A stretch of 32,546 nt of DNA from Alphaproteobacteria bacterium (lineage in GTDB: Bacteria > Pseudomonadota > Alphaproteobacteria > Sphingomonadales > Sphingomonadaceae). The stretch spans positions 1 through 32,546 of the forward strand of contig JAFANP010000013.1 of the NCBI GenBank assembly GCA_019232625.1, in the 5' to 3' direction. The notes below the pieces were generated by a model. It was not told the origin of the DNA. It worked only from the letters and a program-made list of their open reading frames with translations, and made no database searches. This document shows positions 11,311-18,894 of this stretch, one piece after another (the stretch's first letter is position 1; each line of letters begins with the position of its first letter). A program made the translations under genes and the position numbers.

Positions 11311-11586
11311 TCAGCCGGAGAAGAAGGAGCTCGAGCTGCTGGAGCTGCTGGAGCTCGAGCTGGAGCTGCTGAAGCTGAAGCTGGAGCTGCTGGAGCTCGA
11401 GCTGCTGAAGCTGAAGCTCGCGCTGGAGCTGCTCGCACCGGAGCTGGAGCTGCTCGAGCTCGAGCTGGAGCTGCTGTTGCCGCCGTCGACGCAGGGGCTC
11501 CAAGCGGGCTGGCACCAGCGCGGCGCGCACCGGTTCCAGCCGGCCCCCGAAACCTGGCTGAGCTCCCCGACCAACAAGTCGCGCAT
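11311..11586 (-). CDS. Candidate double-glycine-leader (microcin-like) precursor with poly-serine tail
   Basis: A 91-residue ORF not recognised as a named gene. ATG 11586 has a strong AAGGAGG about 10 nt upstream. Residues 1-15, MRDLLVGELSQVSGA, align position by position with the colicin/microcin V leader (MRTLTLNELDSVSGG): M-R-x-L at the start and E-L-x-x-V-S-G-G/A at the end. Cleavage by a C39-type peptidase-transporter would be expected after Ala15. The core (16-37) has Cys20, Cys25 and Cys32 and Trp17, Trp24 and Trp29. Residues 38-91 are 44 Ser, six Phe, two Ala and two Gly. Serine-rich C-termini occur in siderophore-carrying class IIb microcins, but this one ends in Ser-Gly. No immunity, maturation or export gene is adjacent. 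It could instead be an exported low-complexity peptide of other function. Confidence 0.6.
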   Translation of the reverse strand: MRDLLVGELSQVSGAGWNRCAPRWCQPAWSPCVDGGNSSSSSSSSSSSSGASSSSASFSFSSSSSSSSSFSFSSSSSSSSSSSSSSSFFSG

Positions 11587-11797
11587 ATCGGCCTCTCCTC
11601 CTTCGGCGCGGAGTCATTCCGCCCCGCTCTACGCGCCTCTACCACCCTCGCCGCGGAGGTTCGAGCGGAGCCGAAGCCCGATTTGGGACAGCCCGGCCTT
11701 CTTCCTGCCTCCCGGACGGAAAGGAAGGCTCCGACAAGCCCGGCCCGAACGGCCTTGGACGGATCCAGCCGCTCACCGCCCGAGCGAAACGCGCCCA

Positions 11798-11869
11798 GGG
11801 ACACTCTGGTGACAGTCACGTGACTGTCACCAGAGTGTCCAGTCACGTGACTGTCACCAGAGTGTCCCC
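11798..11869. repeat. Palindrome copy 2 with tandem half copy
   Basis: Positions 11799-11840 are a perfect 42 bp palindrome of the same sequence as 11191-11236. It is followed directly by a second right half (11841-11869, AGTCACGTGACTG through GAGTGTCCCC) without its left partner, as if one arm had been duplicated. The gene-free stretch 11587-12018 holds this element and the promoter region of the microcin-like ORF, and nothing else I can name. Confidence 0.88.
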
Positions 11870-12018
11870 CGACGGCCTCCCTCCTCCTCGCCGAAGCGCC
11901 GCAGGCAAGGACGGCCGGCAAGCCGCGACGGCTCCGGCGCACGCCCCCTGGCGCTTCGGTGGTTCGGGTGAAAACGCGCCCTTTTGCGCCGCCGCGCCGG
12001 ACATGGCAGTGGAAGCGC

Positions 12019-12675
12019 ATGTGGGAGAAATATGTCCTCTTCATCGACGGCGAGGCGATCGTCATCGACAAGCCGGCCGGGCTCGCCGTCCACCCCGGCG
12101 CGAAGACCCCCGAGAGCCTGGAGGATTATCTCAAGCATTTCCGCTTCGGCTTCCAGCGGGCCCCGCTCCCGGTCCACCGGCTCGACCGCGACACGTCGGG
12201 CTGCCTGCTCCTCGCCCGCAACCCCAAGGCCCACAAGCGCTTCCAGCGCGCCTTCGAGGACAAGAAGGTGGCCAAGACCTACCTCGCGGTGCTCGACGGC
12301 GTGCCGGAGCGCGAAGCGGGGCGGATCGAGATTCCGCTGAGGAAGGTCTCCAGCGAAGCGGAGGGCTGGCGGATGGTCGGCGACCCGGCCGGCAAGCCCT
12401 CGGCCACCGATTGGCGCGTGGTCGCGGTCAGGGACGGGCGCGCGGTGGTGCTGTTCTCGCCCGAGACCGGCCGCACCCACCAGATCCGGGTCCACGCGTC
12501 GGAGGGGATCGGAATCCCGATCTCGGGCGACCCCGTCTACGGCGCCGGGCGCGGACCGATGCTGCTCCACGCTTTGTCGATCCGGGTCGATCGCGACGGC
12601 AAGCCGCCGGTCGAGGCCAAGGCGCCGCTGCCGCCGGCCTTCGTCGGCGCGGGCTTCGGCGATGTCGACGCCTGA
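12019..12675 (+). CDS. RluA-family pseudouridine synthase
   Basis: Converts uridine to pseudouridine in rRNA and/or tRNA. The 218-residue product from ATG 12019 has the signature PVHRLDRDTSG with catalytic Asp56, the KTYLAVLDG strand and the ETGRTHQIRVH motif. It lacks an N-terminal S4 domain and has the size of RluA, so it belongs to the short branch; the target uridine cannot be assigned. ATG 11959 would add 20 Arg-rich residues that look like leader sequence. The 3' end overlaps arfB by 14 bp, implying translational coupling. Confidence 0.88.
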   Translation: MWEKYVLFIDGEAIVIDKPAGLAVHPGAKTPESLEDYLKHFRFGFQRAPLPVHRLDRDTSGCLLLARNPKAHKRFQRAFEDKKVAKTYLAVLDGVPEREAGRIEIPLRKVSSEAEGWRMVGDPAGKPSATDWRVVAVRDGRAVVLFSPETGRTHQIRVHASEGIGIPISGDPVYGAGRGPMLLHALSIRVDRDGKPPVEAKAPLPPAFVGAGFGDVDA

Positions 12676-13075
12676 GCCCTATCTCCTTCCCGAGGAGGCG
12701 CTCGAGGAGAAGTTCATCGCCTCGAGCGGCCCCGGCGGCCAGAACGTCAACAAGGTGGCGACCGCCGTCCAGCTGCGCTGCGACGTCTTCAAGCTCGGCC
12801 TCGCGCCACCCGTCTACCAGCGCCTCAAGGCGCTCGCCGGGAGCCGGATGACGAGCGAGGGCGAGATCGTCATCACCGCCCGCACCCACCGCACCCAGGA
12901 AGCGAACCGCGAGGAAGCGCGGGCGCGGCTGTCGGAGTTGATCGCGAAGGCCCATGTCCGGCAGGCGCGGCGCGTGAAGACGAAGCCCAGCCGCGCGGCC
13001 AAGGCCAAGCGGGTCGACGAGAAGAAAGGGCGCGGCGCGGTCAAGCAGGGGCGGGGGAAGGTCAGGCTGGACTGA
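12662..13075 (+). CDS. arfB: Alternative ribosome-rescue factor B (peptidyl-tRNA hydrolase)
   Basis: ArfB (YaeJ) releases peptides from ribosomes stalled at the end of mRNAs lacking a stop codon. It has a release-factor-like catalytic domain and a basic tail that lies in the empty mRNA channel. The 137-residue product has GGQ at residues 25-27 in SSGPGGQNVNK, then AVQLRCDV and THRTQEANREEA. The C-terminus from about residue 98 is strongly basic (RQARRVKTKPSRAAKAKR and on to KVRLD), as expected for ArfB and not for RF1/RF2. It overlaps the pseudouridine synthase gene by 14 bp. Confidence 0.93.
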   Translation: MSTPEPYLLPEEALEEKFIASSGPGGQNVNKVATAVQLRCDVFKLGLAPPVYQRLKALAGSRMTSEGEIVITARTHRTQEANREEARARLSELIAKAHVRQARRVKTKPSRAAKAKRVDEKKGRGAVKQGRGKVRLD

Positions 13076-13093
13076 GGGGGCCGTTGCGGGTGG

Positions 13094-14473
13094 TCAGCCG
13101 CTATTGGCACCTGCCTCCTGTCCGGAACCCCCCCGCCCTCGCAGCGGGTTCACCCTGAGGCGATAGCCGACCGCGGGCTCGTTGAGGATAAGGTCGGGTC
13201 GCGAGGGATCGCGCTCGAGCTTCTGGCGCAGGCCGCGAATGGCGACCCGGAGATACTCGATCTGCCCCTCCTGGGCCGGCCCCCAGGCGGTTCGCAGCAG
13301 ATGGGCGTGGGTCAGAACCCGCCCAGGATGCTTCGCCAACTCCGCGAGGACGGAATATTCCTTGGGAGTCAGATGAATTTCGCTTCCGTCGCGGGATACG
13401 GCCCGCTGGAACAGGTCGATCGTGACACCGTCGAGCACGACGGGCCTTCGATCGGATTCGGAACCGGCGTCCAGCAGATTGGCCAAATAGCGCTGGGTCT
13501 TGGACGCCTCCATCCCGACGAGCGAGATGAGAGCCTTGTCGCCCGACCCGCTTCGACGCAGCTCGGCAGCCGCCTCGGCGATGGCTTGAAGCGGGGGCTT
13601 GAGATCCTGAGCGATCGTCGAGAGCAGCACCGAACGCACCTGGTCACGTTCCCGAAGGCGGGCGAACTCGCGCGCCTCTTCCTCCAGCCGCCCGCGCTCC
13701 AGCGCGAGAGCCACCTGATCGAGCAGGTTATCGAGAAGCGGCAGCTGATCGGCCCGGACAGGCGGAGCCCCGTCGTCGCGGGCGAGCCCCATGGCCGCGA
13801 TGACGGCGCTCCCGGACCTCACCGGATGGAACTGCCACTCGGTTGTGGCCGCACGGTCGACGCTTCGGCCGGCACGCTCGCCCTTGTCGAGGACGAGCGC
13901 GGCCACGGCCAAGTCGTTGGGAGCGAAGCGCACCGATCCCGAGAGGGCACGCGGCTCCGGCACCCCGCCGACCAGCGTGGCGTTGCATTCGAACACCTGG
14001 CCCAACTCATGGCTGCTTACCTCGGCTATCTCGAATTTCGTGGTGCAGGTCAGCAACCGCCGCGCGAGACCCGCTATGGTCGCGTTGCGGGCCGCGTGGG
14101 CCCGGGCGAGCCGGGCCTGCTTGCGGACCGATGCGGCGAGCTGGCTGGCGACCATCGCGACTCCGAACAGCACGAGCACCGTGACGACGTCGTTCGGGTT
14201 CTGGATCCGGAAGGTCAGGTGCGGAGCCGTAAAGAAGAAGTTGTAGGCAAGCGCGGAGATCAGAGCGGCGAAGAGCGCGGGGCCGAGCCCGGCCGTCACG
14301 GCAGCACCCAGCACGGCCGGCAGGTACAGCAGGTCGACGGCCGAATTGCCCCATCTCGGAGCGACGGCGAGGCCGACCAGCGTCGAGGCCGCGACCATGA
14401 GCGAGGCTTCGGCATAGCCGCCAAGCCGAGCCGCGGCGGAGCGTCCGTCGACGAGAGTGCGAGCCATGAGCAT
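13094..14473 (-). CDS. Membrane KdpD-like sensor fused to a KdpE-type DNA-binding domain (no kinase, no receiver)
   Basis: From ATG 14473 (CGGGAG 6 nt upstream) this is 459 residues; ATG 14557 would add 28 residues but has no ribosome binding site. Order of parts: four TM helices as in KdpD (about 17-115, with DLLYLPAVLGAAVTAGLGP and ALAYNFFF), a GAF-like region (about 130-260), a DHp-like helical pair (about 275-335), then a winged helix (about 345-443) ending LRQKLERDPSRPDLILNEPAVGYRL-like, as in KdpE. At the H-box the protein reads IAQDLKPPL: the phospho-accepting His is Gln289 (codon 13607-13609). There is no HATPase domain and no receiver Asp. It would act as a membrane-tethered one-component regulator. 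It is divergent from kup, which it may control. Confidence 0.85.
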   Translation of the reverse strand: MLMARTLVDGRSAAARLGGYAEASLMVAASTLVGLAVAPRWGNSAVDLLYLPAVLGAAVTAGLGPALFAALISALAYNFFFTAPHLTFRIQNPNDVVTVLVLFGVAMVASQLAASVRKQARLARAHAARNATIAGLARRLLTCTTKFEIAEVSSHELGQVFECNATLVGGVPEPRALSGSVRFAPNDLAVAALVLDKGERAGRSVDRAATTEWQFHPVRSGSAVIAAMGLARDDGAPPVRADQLPLLDNLLDQVALALERGRLEEEAREFARLRERDQVRSVLLSTIAQDLKPPLQAIAEAAAELRRSGSGDKALISLVGMEASKTQRYLANLLDAGSESDRRPVVLDGVTIDLFQRAVSRDGSEIHLTPKEYSVLAELAKHPGRVLTHAHLLRTAWGPAQEGQIEYLRVAIRGLRQKLERDPSRPDLILNEPAVGYRLRVNPLRGRGGSGQEAGANSG

Positions 14474-14595
14474 AAGTTGCTCCCGGTAGCCGCCCGGGTC
14501 GAGTGCCTGGGCGCCGATTATCGCCCTTTCTTCATGCCGCTCCAGCTTAATCCACATGGAATCTTTATGCTGCCCGACCGCACAGCGCCGCGATC

Positions 14596-16506
14596 ATGGC
14601 TGCTCTCGCACAAGCCGTCCCCCCGCCGGCCGACATCTCGAAGGGGAAAGGCGGGCATTCGCTGCCCGCATTGATGCTCGGCGCCGTCGGCATCGTCTAC
14701 GGGGACATCGGCACCTCCCCGCTCTACGCGATGAAGGAGAGCTTCATCGGACCCCATCCGCTGGCGGTCGACCGGTTGCATATCTTCGGAGTGCTCAGCC
14801 TCGTCTTCTGGTCGCTGATGCTGGTCGTCACCGTCAAATACGTCTTCGTCGCGATGCGCGCCGACAATAAGGGGGAGGGAGGGTCCTTCGCGCTGCTGGC
14901 GCTGATTTCGCGCAATCTCGGCGAGAAGAGATGGACAGCGGGCCTCGTCATGCTCGGAGTCCTGGCGACGGCGCTCTTCTACGGAGACGCGATGATCACC
15001 CCGGCCATCTCGGTCCTTTCGGCGGTCGAAGGGCTGACGATCGTCCAATCGAGCCTGGAGCCCATCGTGGTCCCGGCCGCGATCGTCGTTCTGATCGGCC
15101 TCTTCCTCGTTCAGTCGCGCGGGACGGCGAAGGTCGGCGCGATCTTCGGCCCGATCGTGCTCGTCTATCTGGCCGCGCTCGCGATCCTCGGGGTCGTGAA
15201 CATCCTTCGGCATCCGGAGATATTGTGGGCGCTGAGCCCGCATTGGACCGTCCGATTCTTCGCCGACGACCCGAAGCTCGCCTTCCTCGCCATGGGATCG
15301 GTCTTCCTCGCGATGACCGGTGCCGAGACGCTTTACGCCGACATGGGCCACTTCGGACGCAGGGCCATCGGCTTTTCCTGGCTGGGGCTCGTCTACCCCT
15401 GCCTGACGCTGAACTATCTCGGTCAGGGCGCCTTGCTTCTCGGCACCCCGTCGGCCGTCGAGAACCCCTTCTACCTGATGGCGCCGGACTGGGCGCGCCT
15501 GCCCCTGGTCCTCATCGCCACGGCCGCGACGATCATCGCCAGCCAGGCCGTGATCTCGGGCGCTTTCTCGGTCACCCACCAGGCGGTCCAACTGGGATTC
15601 CTGCCCCGCCTTCGGACCGAGCATACGAGCGCGAGGGCGTCGGGCCAGATCTACATCCCGTCCGTCAACTGGGGCCTGCTGGCGATGGTGGTGCTGCTGG
15701 TCCTCGGCTTCCGCAAATCCACCAACCTCGCCTCCGCTTATGGAATCGCGGTCAGTGGCACGATGATCATCACCACCATCATGCTGGCGGTGCTGGTCTT
15801 CCAGGTGTGGAAGTGGAATCGATACGTCGCCTCAGCGACGATCGGCCTTTTCGCCATCGTCGACGGCACCTTCTTCGCCTCGAACGCCACCAAGGTGGCG
15901 GACGGCGGCTGGTTCCCGCTGGTCGTGGCGGCAGGGATCTTCACAATCCTCACCACATGGGCCACGGGGCGGTCGCTGATGCGGCGGCGACTGGAGCAGG
16001 ACGCGCTGCCGGTCGAGGTCTTCGTCAAGTCGGCGCACTCGGTGCACCGAGTGCGCGGCACGGCGGTATTCCTCTCGACCTCGGCCGACGCCATCCCCTC
16101 CGCCTTGCTCCACAACCTGAAGCACAATCAGGTGCTCCACGAGCGCGTCCTGATCCTGAACGTGAAGGTCGAGGACGTCCCGCACGTCCCGCCGGCGAAG
16201 AGGCTCGAAGCGCACGGCGCCGGGAAGGGGTTCTACCGGGTCGTCCTTCACTACGGTTTCATGGACGAAGTCGACGTCCCGGCCGATCTCGTCCGGATCG
16301 AGTCGTGCGGCGGCGGCTTCAACATGATGAGCACCAGCTTCTTCCTCGGCCGGCAGAAGCTGATCGCCGCCAGGGAGCAGCCCGGAATGGCGCTGTGGCG
16401 GGAGCGGCTGTTCGCCTGGATGATGAAGAGCTCCGAAAGCGCCATGGAATTCTTCAGGCTTCCGACCAACCGCGTCGTCGAACTCGGCAGCCAGCTCCGG
16501 ATATGA
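14596..16506 (+). CDS. kup: Low-affinity potassium uptake transporter Kup
   Basis: Kup imports K+ with protons across the inner membrane. The 636-residue product has the family hallmark [14 protein letters not shown] near residue 35, then about twelve hydrophobic segments including [21 protein letters not shown] and the [11 protein letters not shown]-like segment [23 protein letters not shown] (given as two overlapping motifs: [16 protein letters not shown] and ETLYADMG). A cytoplasmic C-terminal domain of about 150 residues follows ([21 protein letters not shown]). No good Shine-Dalgarno precedes ATG 14596. The start is 122 bp from the divergent KdpD/KdpE chimera, an arrangement suggesting linked K+ sensing. 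No kdpFABC genes are in the window. Confidence 0.96.
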   Translation: MAALAQAVPPPADISKGKGGHSLPALMLGAVGIVYGDIGTSPLYAMKESFIGPHPLAVDRLHIFGVLSLVFWSLMLVVTVKYVFVAMRADNKGEGGSFALLALISRNLGEKRWTAGLVMLGVLATALFYGDAMITPAISVLSAVEGLTIVQSSLEPIVVPAAIVVLIGLFLVQSRGTAKVGAIFGPIVLVYLAALAILGVVNILRHPEILWALSPHWTVRFFADDPKLAFLAMGSVFLAMTGAETLYADMGHFGRRAIGFSWLGLVYPCLTLNYLGQGALLLGTPSAVENPFYLMAPDWARLPLVLIATAATIIASQAVISGAFSVTHQAVQLGFLPRLRTEHTSARASGQIYIPSVNWGLLAMVVLLVLGFRKSTNLASAYGIAVSGTMIITTIMLAVLVFQVWKWNRYVASATIGLFAIVDGTFFASNATKVADGGWFPLVVAAGIFTILTTWATGRSLMRRRLEQDALPVEVFVKSAHSVHRVRGTAVFLSTSADAIPSALLHNLKHNQVLHERVLILNVKVEDVPHVPPAKRLEAHGAGKGFYRVVLHYGFMDEVDVPADLVRIESCGGGFNMMSTSFFLGRQKLIAAREQPGMALWRERLFAWMMKSSESAMEFFRLPTNRVVELGSQLRI

Positions 16507-16622
16507 GAGGGTCCCGACGCCGGCCGTCCCGGAATGCCGGCATCTCCCGACTCCGCGGCGGCGGCCCAGTCCGGCGGGATTCCCGAATCAAGCGCCTTGC
16601 GGCGGCGTCCCGCAACGACAAC

Positions 16623-17117
16623 ATGGCGGCGATGTACGACTTTCGCATCGAGACCGCCGACAAGGCCGAGGCCTGGCGCCAGATCGCTTCCGCCGCGGAC
16701 GCGCTCACCGACGGCGAGCCCGACGCGGTCGCCAACATGGCCAACGTCGCCGCGCTCCTGTGGGAGACGCTGCCCGACCTCAACTGGGCGGGCTTCTACC
16801 GCAACGTCGGCGGCGAGCTGGTGCTGGGGCCGTTCCAGGGGCGCGCCGCCTGCATCCGCATCCCCTTCGGCAAGGGCGTCTGCGGCACCGCGGCGGCCAC
16901 CGGCGAGCCGCAATGCGTCGACGACGTCGACGCCTTCCCCGGCCACATCGCCTGCGACAGCGCCTCGGCGTCCGAGCTGGTCGTGCCGATCGTCCATGAA
17001 GGGCGGCTGATCGGCGTCCTCGACCTCGACAGCCCGCGGCCCGCCCGCTTCGACGCCGCCGACGTCGCCGGCTGTCTCGAATTGGGACGGATTCTCGCCC
17101 CAAGGTTGCTCCGGTAG
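16623..17117 (+). CDS. msrC: Free methionine-(R)-sulfoxide reductase (GAF domain)
   Basis: Reduces free L-methionine-(R)-sulfoxide in the cytoplasm. The 164-residue product is a single GAF domain with LNWAGFY and LVLGPFQGRAACIRIPFGKG motifs. Cys77, Cys87 and Cys111 have exactly the spacing (10 and 24) of the catalytic and resolving cysteines of E. coli fRMsr, which supports the assignment over a generic GAF protein. ATG 16623 is the likely start; ATG 16632 is possible, and neither has a clear ribosome binding site. It is 116 bp downstream of kup on the same strand; no strong terminator was seen between them. Confidence 0.9.
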   Translation: MAAMYDFRIETADKAEAWRQIASAADALTDGEPDAVANMANVAALLWETLPDLNWAGFYRNVGGELVLGPFQGRAACIRIPFGKGVCGTAAATGEPQCVDDVDAFPGHIACDSASASELVVPIVHEGRLIGVLDLDSPRPARFDAADVAGCLELGRILAPRLLR

Positions 17118-17136
17118 CGAAACCGTCCCTCAAGCG

Positions 17137-17151
17137 TTAAAAAAGTCTTAA
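17137..17151 (+). promoter_or_regulatory. CtrA box upstream of the RcnB-like gene
   Basis: TTAA at 17137-17140 and TTAA at 17148-17151 are separated by exactly 7 bases (AAAAGTC) and followed by C, matching the CtrA consensus TTAA-N7-TTAAC. The site is 57 bp before the ATG at 17208, in a GC-rich background where TTAA is rare. A GANTC site (GACTC, 17161-17165) lies just downstream. Regulation by CtrA is inferred. Confidence 0.6.
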
Positions 17152-17207
17152 CGCCGCTCCGACTCCGGCCGGGCGGCAGGCCTTGCGCGCAATAAGGGGA
17201 TCCAACC

Positions 17208-18230
17208 ATGATGAAGCTCAGGCTCGCTCTGTTCGCGGCATCGGCGGCGCTCGCGCCTTTCTCCGTCTCGGCGCAGACGGTTCCCGACCCAAGCCCGGCC
17301 TACGGCCTTCCGGACGTCAGCCTCCAGCTTCCCGGCGCCGCGGCCGCCGCTTCCGCCGCCCCCGCCGCGGGCGTGACGTGGAGCCAGGGCGCCGCCCAGG
17401 CCGCGCCGCCGCCCTCGCCGCCGCCGCCGATGATGGGCCACCCGCCGATGACCGGCCGTCCGCCGATGATGGGCCACCCGCCGATGACCGGCCGCCCGCC
17501 GATGATGGGCCACCCGCCGATGAGCGGGCACCCGCCCATGATGGGCCGTCCGCCGATGAGCGGGCACCCGCCGATGATGGGTCGCCCGCCGATGAAAGGG
17601 CATCCGCCGATGATGGGCCACCCGCCGATGAACGGCGGCCACCACATGATGCGCTGGCAGCGCATCGACCGCGGCGGCCGGGTCCCGCAACGCTGGTGGG
17701 GGCGCCAGTTCAAGATCCGCAACTGGTCGCACTACGGATTTCCCCAGCCCTGGGGCGGCGGCCAGTGGATCCGTTATTATGACGACGCGCTGCTGATCGA
17801 CCGGGGCGGCCGGGTGCTCGACGGGCGCTACGGGTGGGACTGGGACCGCTACGGCGACCGCTGGGACTATGAGGACGACGGCGTGCCCGCTTATGCCGAC
17901 GGCGATTATGACGACGGCGACTATGGCGACGGCAATTGGGATCGCGGCGACGAGGATTACGGCTACGACGCCCCGCCGCCGCCGCCGGCGCCGCGCTGCG
18001 ACCGCCGCTGCGCGCCGCCCCCGCCGCCGCCGGGACCGGGCTACGGCTATGGATACGGCTACGGGCCGGTGGTCGTCACCACGACGACGGTGACCGAGGC
18101 GCCGGTCGTCGAGACGCGCATCGTCTACGACACGGTCGTGGAGCATGTCCGCGTCGCTCCGCGCCGCACCGTCAAGCGGCGCTGCAGCTGCCGGGTCGTC
18201 GCCCCGCCGCGGCCGGGCGAGCGCGGCTGA
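17208..18230 (+). CDS. Exported RcnB-like protein with Met/His hexapeptide repeats
   Basis: A 340-residue protein with a cleavable signal peptide (about residues 1-22, cut after SVSA). Residues 73-144 are twelve hexapeptides of the form PPM-x-G-H/R (x is Met, Thr, Ser, Lys or Asn), giving many Met and His side chains suited to soft-metal binding. An RcnB-type segment follows (WWGRQFKIRNWSHYGFPQP and WIRYYDDALLIDRGG), then an Asp/Tyr-rich stretch (about 220-255), a proline run with CDRRC, and a basic C-terminus with RRCSCR. RcnB is a periplasmic nickel/cobalt homeostasis factor. Metal handling here is inferred from composition. AAGGGG precedes ATG 17208. Confidence 0.82.
   Translation: MMKLRLALFAASAALAPFSVSAQTVPDPSPAYGLPDVSLQLPGAAAAASAAPAAGVTWSQGAAQAAPPPSPPPPMMGHPPMTGRPPMMGHPPMTGRPPMMGHPPMSGHPPMMGRPPMSGHPPMMGRPPMKGHPPMMGHPPMNGGHHMMRWQRIDRGGRVPQRWWGRQFKIRNWSHYGFPQPWGGGQWIRYYDDALLIDRGGRVLDGRYGWDWDRYGDRWDYEDDGVPAYADGDYDDGDYGDGNWDRGDEDYGYDAPPPPPAPRCDRRCAPPPPPPGPGYGYGYGYGPVVVTTTTVTEAPVVETRIVYDTVVEHVRVAPRRTVKRRCSCRVVAPPRPGERG
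17424..17639 (+). repeat. Twelve-unit 18 bp coding repeat
   Basis: Twelve in-frame units of CCGCCGATG-NNN-GGC-CAC/CGC encode the PPM-x-G-H/R hexapeptides. Units alternate between MetGlyHis and Thr/SerGlyArg types near the left end, suggesting expansion as a 36 bp double unit. Repeat number is likely to vary between strains. Confidence 0.9.
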
Positions 18231-18233
18231 CGC

Positions 18234-18312
18234 CTAGATCATGATCGCTTCAGGCTGATTCAGCCTGAAGCGTGAATCATGGTCCAGCCATATACCGGGA
18301 GCCATGATCTAG
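18234..18312. repeat. Nested inverted repeat between convergent genes
   Basis: The outer arms CTAGATCATG (18234-18243) and CATGATCTAG (18303-18312) are exact inverses. Inside is a near-perfect hairpin at 18246-18272 (CGCTTCAGGCTGA, one central base, TCAGCCTGAAGCG). The element fills the whole space between the RcnB-like gene, whose stop is 4 bp to the left, and the universal stress gene, whose TAG stop lies within the right arm. It probably acts as a bidirectional transcription end. Confidence 0.8.
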
Positions 18313-18764
18313 CCGAGCCGGTCCAGGGCCGCGTCGTCGAGGCCGCCCGGGACGATCACCAGCGGGCAAGGGAGGCTCCCGGCGACGGCCCCGGAAAAAT
18401 GGCTGACCAGCGGCCCCGGCCCGCCTTCCACCGCCGCGCCGAGGATGAGGGCGGCGATGTCCCCGCGCTCGCGCAGGAGGTCGGCGATCGCCTTCACCGC
18501 GTCGCCCTGGCGGACGAGGACGTTGCGCTCGACCCCCGATTCCTCGTCGACGGCGCTCGCCGCCTGCAGCGCCATCGCCTCGGCGCGCAGCCGGCCCTCC
18601 TCCTCCATCGCCGCCTGGACGCCGCCCCATTGGACGAATTCGGGTGGGGGCACGACCGTGAGGATGTCGACGCCCGCGCCGGTCCGCGCCGCGCGGCGGG
18701 CGGCGTAGCGCAGGGCGGCGCGCGCCTCCTCGCTGTCGTCGATCACCACCAGATAGGCGCGCAT
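18309..18764 (-). CDS. Universal stress protein (UspA family)
   Basis: A 151-residue cytoplasmic Usp-fold protein. It begins [20 protein letters not shown] with the family's first-strand Asp (VVIDDS). Later segments are [16 protein letters not shown] and [21 protein letters not shown], ending in [10 protein letters not shown]. The last two resemble the ATP-binding G-2x-G-9x-G(S/T) region, although the match is loose, so ATP binding is uncertain. It is divergent from the PDH E2 gene (130 bp apart), and its stop codon lies inside the palindromic element at 18234-18312. Confidence 0.87.
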   Translation of the reverse strand: MRAYLVVIDDSEEARAALRYAARRAARTGAGVDILTVVPPPEFVQWGGVQAAMEEEGRLRAEAMALQAASAVDEESGVERNVLVRQGDAVKAIADLLRERGDIAALILGAAVEGGPGPLVSHFSGAVAGSLPCPLVIVPGGLDDAALDRLG

Positions 18765-18894
18765 GGGCCCCCCGCTTGCTGCGGCACGATGCTGCGCCAG
18801 AAGAGTTGGGTGCGCAAGCGGGAGGCTTGACCGCCCCGGCCAAACTGGTCTTTGGGCAAGCCCGCGCGCAGCGATGCCAGGAGGTCCGCTTCCG

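Noticed and set aside
11246-11617. Minus-strand ORF of 123 residues with a Gln/Leu-rich heptad-like stretch overlapping the serine-tail gene
   Set aside because: It arises from reading the same AGCTCC-type low-complexity tract in another frame; its start region is Arg-rich without family match, whereas the chosen frame has a better ribosome binding site and a leader match.
14931-17117. Single 728-residue open frame spanning kup and the methionine sulfoxide reductase gene
   Set aside because: The first part is a frame-shifted shadow of kup; only the last 164 codons form the real reductase gene, with its own start.
17424-17639. Regular 18 bp repeats considered as a CRISPR-like array
   Set aside because: The units are contiguous, in frame and coding, without spacers; no cas genes are nearby.
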